From: Phyllobacterium myrsinacearum
GTDB taxonomy: Bacteria > Pseudomonadota > Alphaproteobacteria > Rhizobiales > Rhizobiaceae
NCBI RefSeq assembly: GCF_014138285.1
Contig: NZ_JACGXN010000007.1
Coordinates: forward strand, 62,001 to 126,000
Length of the DNA stretch: 64,000 nucleotides
Direction: 5' to 3'
Positions 62,222 through 64,000 of this stretch are shown one piece after another. The notes under the pieces are model-generated. The model saw only the letters and a list, made by a program, of their open reading frames with translations. It did not search any database and was not told where the DNA came from. The translations under genes were made by a program, and so were the position numbers. Numbering within the stretch: the first letter of the stretch is position 1; each line of letters opens with the position of its first letter.

Positions 62222-63090
62222 TGCCGGAAGACCGGGCGGGTGAGGCAGGTTGGGCCGCCTTCGCAGGCAATGCACAGGGCGTCGGCTTCAAAGGTTGTGA
62301 CGGTGCAGCCCGCAGCTTCCATGGCGGCCTTGGTCTTGTCGAAGCCTGCCACGGCGATCACCTCATAGGGCGCAGTTGGCAGCACATTGAGATTAAGTCC
62401 GTTGCTCGCGGCAAATTCGTCTTCCGGCGCCGCGATCAGGCGAATGCCCCGCTCTTTCAGCAACTGGTAGAAGGCGGCTGGGAGAAGCGGCAGGTGTACC
62501 AATGCAAGGTCTTCGGCGAGGGGCGATATGATCGACATCAGGTGCAGGCAAGCCTCTTCGCCCTGCCAGAGCGGCAAGTCAAATCCGAGGACGGTGACGC
62601 CAAGCGGCTCCAGAATGGCGGACATCTGTTCGATACCTGCCTGATTGGTGCGCACGCCGCGACCAATGGCCAGTGTCTTGCTGTCGACCCAGACACAATC
62701 GCCGCCTTCAACGGTGCCCGGCGCGACAATGCGGCCGAGAACCGGCACATCCATCTGGCTATAGGTTTCGTGATGCAGATCTGTTTCGTCCAGGCGCAGG
62801 GGTTTGCCCATGCGCAGCAGGATCGCGCCCTGGTCTGTGACGAGGGAGGGGTCGTGGGTGAATACGGAATCCGACAATCCATCATTGCCGTCCCTGATCC
62901 AGGTGATGTCGGCACCCGACTGGGCCACGAGATCGGCAAAGACCCGGTGCTGTTCGGACGCACGGCGCGGATCGAACTGCGGGCCGTAATGCCAGACATC
63001 CCGTTCGGCGCCCGCCATGACGCGGTCAGGCATGCGCATGATGACGCGTTTCAAGGGAAGGGCCATGGACTGGGAACCGAATGCGCTCAT
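62218..63090 (-). CDS. dimethylargininase-like guanidine-modifying enzyme
   Basis: The 290-residue protein has the same superfamily signature in a DDAH-like form: HDPSLVTDQGAILLRMG (79-95), GTVEGGDCVWV (125-135), His in CLHLMSII (181-188), and catalytic C282 in ACEGGPTCLTRPV. DDAH enzymes hydrolyse N-omega-methylarginines to citrulline plus methylamine. The protein is first in a tightly overlapping operon (this gene, TetR, aruH-like, aruI-like). The chosen ATG (63090) has GAGAG upstream; an ATG at 63117 is also possible. Substrate is not established. Confidence 0.87.
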   Translation of the reverse strand: MSAFGSQSMALPLKRVIMRMPDRVMAGAERDVWHYGPQFDPRRASEQHRVFADLVAQSGADITWIRDGNDGLSDSVFTHDPSLVTDQGAILLRMGKPLRLDETDLHHETYSQMDVPVLGRIVAPGTVEGGDCVWVDSKTLAIGRGVRTNQAGIEQMSAILEPLGVTVLGFDLPLWQGEEACLHLMSIISPLAEDLALVHLPLLPAAFYQLLKERGIRLIAAPEDEFAASNGLNLNVLPTAPYEVIAVAGFDKTKAAMEAAGCTVTTFEADALCIACEGGPTCLTRPVFRQ

Positions 63091-63111
63091 GCGACTGCTC
63101 TCTCGTAAAAA

Positions 63112-63142
63112 TTGCATATGAGAGTATTTATACGCTTGCATA
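63112..63142. promoter_or_regulatory. direct repeats in the divergent promoter region
   Basis: TTGCATA occurs at 63112-63118 and again at 63136-63142 (24-base spacing), within an AT-rich stretch between the minus-strand operon and the plus-strand ATPase gene. AATTGCA and TGCATAATT also give a loose dyad. It is a candidate site for the TetR or LysR regulator. Confidence 0.35.
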
Positions 63143-63189
63143 ATTAGAGCGCAAGTGGTGTGATGCACTAAATTAGGCAGTTTCGCCTC

Positions 63190-63264
63190 ATGCTGACAAA
63201 ACAGGCAGAAATGAACGGTGTCATGACAGCAGGTGCACGACAACCCACGGGAACCCAACAATGA
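63190..63264 (+). CDS. possible upstream leader ORF (24 codons)
   Basis: An ORF from the ATG at 63190 (or in-frame ATGs at 63211/63223) ends at TGA 63262-63264, overlapping the ATG of the ATPase gene by two bases. The peptide is [20 protein letters not shown] followed by GTQQ. The ATPase has only a weak ribosome binding site, so translation coupling through this leader is plausible. It could also be chance. Confidence 0.3.
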   Translation: MLTKQAEMNGVMTAGARQPTGTQQ

Positions 63265-64000
63265 CGGGGGCGTTGCACGCATCCGTTGCGACGGACCCTC
63301 TCCAATCCGTCACGGCTGAACGAGCCGAAGCCATCCACGTCTGGAACCTGCACAAGAAGTTCGGCGCCCTTGAGGTTCTCAAGGGCGTTTCGCTGACAGC
63401 CAAAGACGGCGACGTGGTCGCCATGATCGGCGGCAGCGGTTCTGGAAAATCCACCTTCCTGCGTTGTATCAATTTCCTTGAAAACCCGACGAGCGGCGTC
63501 ATTCGCATCAATGGCGAAGACGTGAAAATGATCAGCGATGGCGAAGGCGGGCAGTACCCGGCCAACCGGCGCCAGATCGAGCGCATCCGCAGCCGCCTCG
63601 GCATGGTGTTCCAGAATTTCAATCTCTGGCAGCATATGACCCTCATCCAGAACGTCATCGAAGTGCCGGTTCATGTGCTGGGCATGAAGCGCGACGAGGC
63701 CATGGCCATTGGCGAGCAATTGCTGGAGCGGGTCGGACTCTCGGCCAAGCGTGACGTCTATCCGGCCTATCTCTCTGGCGGCCAGCAGCAGCGCGGCGCG
63801 ATTGCCCGCGCGCTTGCCATCCAGCCGCGTGTCATGCTGTTTGACGAGCCGACATCTGCGCTCGATCCTGAACTGGTCGGGGAAGTCCTGAAAGTCATCG
63901 GTGATCTCGCCAAGGAGGGGCGGACGATGCTTCTTGTCACGCATGAGATGAAATTCGCCCGGGAAGTGGCGAGCCATGTCATGTATCTGCACAACGGCAT
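63261..64000 (+). CDS. polar amino-acid (HisP/ArtP-type) ABC transporter ATP-binding protein, truncated by the window end
   Basis: At least 246 residues are visible. It has Walker [20 protein letters not shown]-loop [16 protein letters not shown], signature [20 protein letters not shown], Walker [15 protein letters not shown], and [13 protein letters not shown] at the switch His. INFLENP and MTLIQNV are typical of importers for arginine, lysine, ornithine, histidine or opines. It is divergent from the AruH/AruI/DDAH-like operon, so it may import that pathway's substrate. Binding protein and permeases presumably follow beyond 64000. Confidence 0.92.
   Translation, partial: MTGALHASVATDPLQSVTAERAEAIHVWNLHKKFGALEVLKGVSLTAKDGDVVAMIGGSGSGKSTFLRCINFLENPTSGVIRINGEDVKMISDGEGGQYPANRRQIERIRSRLGMVFQNFNLWQHMTLIQNVIEVPVHVLGMKRDEAMAIGEQLLERVGLSAKRDVYPAYLSGGQQQRGAIARALAIQPRVMLFDEPTSALDPELVGEVLKVIGDLAKEGRTMLLVTHEMKFAREVASHVMYLHNG

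Overview
The window reads as chromosome of an alphaproteobacterium in the order Hyphomicrobiales (Rhizobiales), probably near Phyllobacterium or Ochrobactrum/Brucella. This is inferred from moderately high G+C, the block patatin-hisI-folE-iscU-like-yidD-thrS, families such as DUF3126, BTLCP, DUF2336 and PAS_5 that are typical of the group, and two abundant families of palindromic intergenic repeats. There is no transposase, integrase, phage gene, CRISPR array or rRNA. One tRNA (Leu-GAG) is present.

Layout. 1-6.8 kb: the tail of a GFA-family enzyme, small ORFs, pccB, a DUF898 membrane protein with an M48 metalloprotease, a decayed and an intact XRE regulator, and a BrnT/BrnA toxin-antitoxin pair. 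6.9-25.3 kb: housekeeping and conserved genes (gloA, double cold-shock protein, DUF192, hydrolase, cysE, DUF3126, gamma-carbonic anhydrase, BTLCP protease, PilZ and PAS proteins, a candidate sRNA, rhomboid, CBS protein, patatin, hisI, folE, Fe-S scaffold, yidD, thrS, acyltransferase, nitroreductase, flavin reductase). 25.5-41.1 kb: central carbon and cofactor genes (CoA-ester lyase with a MaoC hydratase, DUF2336, the complete branched-chain 2-oxoacid dehydrogenase operon, parE, XRE regulator, DMT transporter, pccA, lipB). The bkd operon makes propionyl-CoA and acetyl-CoA from branched-chain amino acids. PccA and PccB would carboxylate the propionyl-CoA, although their genes lie about 35 kb apart. 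41.5-47.8 kb: tRNA-Leu, a polysaccharide ABC exporter pair, a GNAT protein, a methylamine/N-methylproline-type demethylase and a betaine-binding protein.

48-64 kb is the most interesting part: a dense catabolic island. It has a PotABCD-like importer fused in one operon with an FAD-dependent D-2-hydroxyacid dehydrogenase, and a LysR regulator divergent from an M20 hydrolase and a guanidine-modifying (deiminase/dimethylargininase-fold) enzyme. An aldehyde dehydrogenase follows, then a tightly overlapping four-gene operon: a second dimethylargininase-like enzyme, a TetR regulator, an AruH-like arginine transaminase and an AruI-like 2-ketoarginine decarboxylase. A divergent HisP-type amino-acid importer ATPase runs off the end. 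Together these look like an arginine-transaminase pathway for arginine or a modified arginine. The usual ureohydrolase (guanidinobutyrase) is not visible; two deiminase-fold enzymes and an M20 hydrolase sit in its place.

Two families of palindromic repeats punctuate the intergenic regions: family A (seven copies plus a fragment) and family B (three copies plus two fragments).
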